From JABDPF01 sp036351055 (lineage in GTDB: Bacteria; Pseudomonadota; Gammaproteobacteria; Xanthomonadales; SZUA-36), in NCBI GenBank assembly GCA_036351055.1, contig JAZBOH010000036.1:1-7004 (forward strand): 7,004 bases of DNA, read 5' to 3'. The first letter of the stretch is position 1, and every line of letters starts with the position of its first letter. Positions 4,241 through 7,004 of this stretch are shown one piece after another. The notes under the pieces are model-generated. The model searched no databases. It saw only the letters and a program-made list of their open reading frames with translations, and had not been told where the DNA came from. Position numbers and translations under genes: made by a program.

Positions 4241-7004
4241 TCACATCCCCAGGCGAAGCGTATGTTCGCCGGCCGATATCAGGAAAATGCCTTTTTTGAG
4301 AAGGTTGGAAGCCTCCTCTTTCAAACTGAAATCAAGCGTCCGCACATGGTCCAACCCACGAATCGATTCGAGCACGCCGTAAAGATCGGATTCATGGGGT
4401 CTCTCAGCGAACGCCCAACCGCTTCCATCCGCTCCCCCTGTGAGCGGGTGCAGATACCTGTCCAATGCCAGACGGCACTGGGCAAGGAGATCGGCACCGC
4501 TGCTGGCCGTTTCAGGCACTATGACCGCCTCCACGCAAACCTGGACATACTCGGGCGCCAGAACGACAAGCTCAGCATCCGGCAGGCGCCGCTGATTGAT
4601 AAAATCTTTCACCCGCAGCAGTAGATTCAGATCGGGCAGGGGCCAGCGATCGCGGCTTCGGGGAACGACAATCAGGCTGATCACTCCCGGTTTTTTTATC
4701 GAATCGTAAGAAGGAGAAGCCAGATTTCGGTTGGGATAGCACTTGGCCCTGGCGACAGCGGGTGCGGCCAGTCTGGCCAGGTCCTCATAGTCCTCCAGGG
4801 TGACCACCCGATCCCGATGCCTCAGCCAACGGCTGCCTCTCGCACGAACCGATTCCCAGTCTTCGATATCCTGCCCGCCGCCTGCCGGTTCCAGATTGAC
4901 AACCGAATCGACATACGGAACGCTGGCTCTAAGCTGGGTAATGCTCCCTGGAGGTTTGTTGCCGAACGCTCCTCCGCCGGTCCGATACCGCCGCAGCCGC
5001 ATGTTGTTGAGGCCTGAAGGCGGAATCTGCCCCTGTTTGCCGTCCCCAAACTGGATTTCCCCGCTTAGCCGGTCAACCACGAAATGTCGATCGCGATTGC
5101 CCGATGAGATAAAATCATCGACCTCGTGCCACCGCACCCAGATTTTCTCGATCTCGCCCAGGGAGTTGCGGGTAATATCGAGCGCGTCCGGGCCTTCCTG
5201 ATCATAAATCCGCGACACCTCATCTTGAGGCGGTATCTCCGGCTCCCTGACCAACAGTTGCACGTCGTCTAAAATCGGCACGCGCGATGCGTGGAACCGT
5301 TGCAGGGGCCTTGCATTGGCCGAACCCAGCACTTCATTCTTCAGTGTCATCGTCTGGGTCGCGGGCACGGTATTCAAAAGTATGCGCCCAAGCTTCGGAC
5401 GACACTCAAACCTGCCCGCGGCCCACAACAGTCTCAGCCAGTAGAGATCGGAGGCGCCCTCAATCGAGCATTCGTCCCACAGCGCGCTGTCGGCGCCTGG
5501 GCGCACGCTGACCACTCCCGATCGGTTCAAAGCCCCCGTGTTATTTCTCGCTCCGGTTTCGATCCAGTCCCTGCCGTTCCAGTATTGCCAGGTCAGCTGC
5601 GCCCGCGCCGTGCCGTCATGGACAAAGGCACGGCCCTCTGTTCCGCTCACATGGAAGTAGAGATCCACGGCGCTATCGGCCCAGGCCTTCTGCCCACCCT
5701 CCGGAACGCTGAACCCCAGATACAGGCCTTTGCAGGGCTCCGTTGCGCCGTAAAAGGGCTGAAAAGGCGTCCGCCCGTCAATCTCTTTGAAAGCCAGGTG
5801 GTTGTCGGTTACCACCCGCTCAGGTGGATGGGGGCCGGCCGTCAATGAAGAGGCCAGGGTAACGGATTGAATGCAGGGCGGGGCCAGTGTCGCCGGGATG
5901 TGGCGCAGGCGCTGCTCGGCGTTGTCAAACTCAAACCGCTCTTCATGGCCGTAGTTTCCCGAGATGAGCCGCGCCCGGATCCAGGCCCCCTCCAGCCCGT
6001 TCACCGTAGTGCGCTTGGATGCGGACGGGGTGACAAACGAGACCTGACCGTCTTCGGTCAACACCGCCGTCTCGTCGCGGCAGACCAGCTCAACCCAGCG
6101 GTGTCCGTTCCAATACTCCCACCGGATCTTGGGATCACCCTCCTGGTTGGCCGGTGCAATGGGGGCGCTCTCTGTCCCCGAAGCCGGGTTGGTCATCTTG
6201 ATCTTCAGGGTGATTTCACACCGGGGTGTCGCAAAGAGGTCGCAACTCATGTAGAACAAATCGCCAAACTGGGGCCGTTGGCCAAATGGGAAGAAATCCT
6301 TGGAAAGATCGATGGGCAGATTGTTGAAAAAAGCGCCCGTCGGTGAACCTTCCGCAACCTCCCAGATGGCGGTCATTCTCACGCTTCTAACCAGGGGAAG
6401 CTGAGGGGCTTGCTCACCCTTGCCAACCGCCGGCAGAGGGTCGAGCAACCGGCAGCCGAGCCACGGCAAACTGCGCCCGCGCAGCTCGTGCGGGGGCCAT
6501 TGCGGAAGGTTTCTGAATACGGCCTCACCGCATTGGCACAGCCTGCGGGTCGTATCTTCAGCAGGGGTCAAAAGAACCTCGCCATCCTGGGTAGGAATAA
6601 ACCACTTGAGCGCCTGCCGCGCGCAGATCGAACCATTGCCGGGCTCGATTTCAAACTCGACGCGAAGCTCCGTGATATCATCCTTTTGCCCAAGGGCGGC
6701 CCACCCCATATAAAACGCATGCCTGAGAGGCTGATCAGCGGAAAAGGGAAACTGATCAAGCCCTTGTTCCCCAAACGCGGCCAAGCAGCTTCTGTCGGCA
6801 TACCGGTCGGCCTGAGGGTCCACCGCCACAATCCTTTTGAGTGCGACGCTGGTCAGCGCCAGCTCGAACATGGTTTCAAAAACAGCAGCTTCCGTCTCAC
6901 CTTCACCGGGTGATGCCGCCACCTTCGTACGAGCGGGCACCACAATGCCGGACGCCCCCATGGGAAGCGCTTTGACGGGCGTGAATGTCAAGGGCACCTG
7001 TGCC
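4241..7004 (-). CDS. Putative baseplate assembly protein, gp6/J-type, partial at 5' end
   Basis: The frame is open to the right edge (codons for A-Q precede a GTG at 6997), and the first visible residues, LPMGASGIVVPARTKVA, match the part that normally follows an N-terminal domain of roughly 80-90 residues. So the true start is probably outside the window; if the GTG were the start the protein would have 918 residues. Numbering from it: VFET box 39-42; three similar modules at about 83-185, 235-345 and 411-525; the baseplate-J signature at 643-680 (DRLSGEIQFGDGKQG, then PPSG and RYRTGGGAFGN); RDRVVTLEDYEDLARLAAP at 728-746; VISLIVVP at 772-779; and C-terminal SDLYGVLESIRGLDHVRTLDF at 870-890. 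This is a structural wedge protein of a contractile tail baseplate (T4 gp6 / P2 J / Afp11-like); the assignment to an injection system rather than a phage rests on the neighbours. No signal peptide or membrane segment is expected. Confidence 0.88.
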   Translation of the reverse strand, partial: AQVPLTFTPVKALPMGASGIVVPARTKVAASPGEGETEAAVFETMFELALTSVALKRIVAVDPQADRYADRSCLAAFGEQGLDQFPFSADQPLRHAFYMGWAALGQKDDITELRVEFEIEPGNGSICARQALKWFIPTQDGEVLLTPAEDTTRRLCQCGEAVFRNLPQWPPHELRGRSLPWLGCRLLDPLPAVGKGEQAPQLPLVRSVRMTAIWEVAEGSPTGAFFNNLPIDLSKDFFPFGQRPQFGDLFYMSCDLFATPRCEITLKIKMTNPASGTESAPIAPANQEGDPKIRWEYWNGHRWVELVCRDETAVLTEDGQVSFVTPSASKRTTVNGLEGAWIRARLISGNYGHEERFEFDNAEQRLRHIPATLAPPCIQSVTLASSLTAGPHPPERVVTDNHLAFKEIDGRTPFQPFYGATEPCKGLYLGFSVPEGGQKAWADSAVDLYFHVSGTEGRAFVHDGTARAQLTWQYWNGRDWIETGARNNTGALNRSGVVSVRPGADSALWDECSIEGASDLYWLRLLWAAGRFECRPKLGRILLNTVPATQTMTLKNEVLGSANARPLQRFHASRVPILDDVQLLVREPEIPPQDEVSRIYDQEGPDALDITRNSLGEIEKIWVRWHEVDDFISSGNRDRHFVVDRLSGEIQFGDGKQGQIPPSGLNNMRLRRYRTGGGAFGNKPPGSITQLRASVPYVDSVVNLEPAGGGQDIEDWESVRARGSRWLRHRDRVVTLEDYEDLARLAAPAVARAKCYPNRNLASPSYDSIKKPGVISLIVVPRSRDRWPLPDLNLLLRVKDFINQRRLPDAELVVLAPEYVQVCVEAVIVPETASSGADLLAQCRLALDRYLHPLTGGADGSGWAFAERPHESDLYGVLESIRGLDHVRTLDFSLKEEASNLLKKGIFLISAGEHTLRLGM
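4442..4909 (-). other. J-type C-terminal domain of the large baseplate protein
   Basis: Approximate span of residues 697-852 of the large protein. It starts at a V.L.PAGGG.D.E segment, contains the RDRVVTLEDYEDLA element and the ISLIVVP strand, and ends near LDRYLHPLTGG. The same order of elements occurs in the 360-residue neighbour (REPRRAVTVEDHEKLA, VSVVIVP, LQDHFSPYFEGG), which shows that the two genes share this domain. Confidence 0.6.
5423..6751 (-). repeat. Three protein-level modules inside the large baseplate gene
   Basis: Each unit has an F-P-F/Y strand followed by an (L/F)Y(M/L)(G/S) element, then a W.Y-type strand and a closing W(I/L)..RL-type strand. Unit 1 (about 83-185): FPFSADQP, AFYMGW, LKWFIPTQDGE, LPWLGCRLL. 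Unit 2 (235-345): FFPFGQRP, LFYMSC, RWEYWNGHRW, AWIRARL. Unit 3 (411-525): FQPFYGATEP, LYLGF, TWQYWNGRDW, YWLRLLW. Unit 1 has lost the YWNG core. The repeats are diverged, visible in protein and not as a DNA repeat. They likely form tandem beta-sandwich lobes on the outside of the wedge. Confidence 0.6.

Noticed and set aside
5291..6913. Several plus-strand open frames (5291-5848, 5867-6346, 6410-6913) opposite the large baseplate gene
   Set aside because: All fall inside one continuous minus-strand frame with family motifs from end to end; no start signals or domains support them.

Overview
The window looks like one end of a contractile-injection-system / phage-tail-like gene cluster from a GC-rich bacterium. 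All recognisable genes are on the minus strand, so the cluster reads from right to left. Gene content and base composition would fit a deltaproteobacterial-type or other environmental Gram-negative genome, but nothing here fixes the taxon. No head, terminase, portal or integrase genes are present, and the tail genes are of the type found in phage-tail-like particles (extracellular contractile injection systems, eCIS) rather than in complete prophages.

Layout in transcription order. (1) 7004-4241: a very large putative baseplate assembly protein of the gp6 / baseplate-J type, cut by the right edge of the window. (2) 4199-3117: a 360-residue second member of the same family that keeps the N-terminal signature and the C-terminal J-like part but lacks the long central region. 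(3) 3090 (or 3120)-2449: a P2 gpI-like tail/baseplate wedge protein, in near-overlap with gene 2. (4) 2419-1412: a conserved tail-cluster-associated protein of unknown function with a GWGVV..GL signature and a beta-rich C-terminal part, with a good ribosome binding site. (5) 1276-347: a Ser/Thr protein kinase with all catalytic residues intact and a single hydrophobic C-terminal tail anchor. Genes 1-4 are separated by 41 bases or less and look like one operon. The kinase lies 135 bases downstream behind an intergenic inverted repeat, so it may be co-transcribed or separately controlled.

The leftmost 346 bases carry no gene. They are visibly more AT-rich than the rest, begin with a strong interrupted inverted repeat, and contain two short GGTGGC-bearing blocks that recall the multiple end repeats of IS21-type elements. 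This is probably the edge of the cluster.

Inferred working model: genes 1-3 build the baseplate wedge, gene 4 is an accessory baseplate or fibre-like component, and the membrane-anchored kinase could couple an intracellular signal to assembly or release of the particle, by analogy with the PpkA kinase of type VI secretion. The kinase link rests on position and orientation only. Sheath, tube, spike, LysM/gp53-like, tape-measure and AAA+ ATPase genes are not in this window and would be expected to the right.
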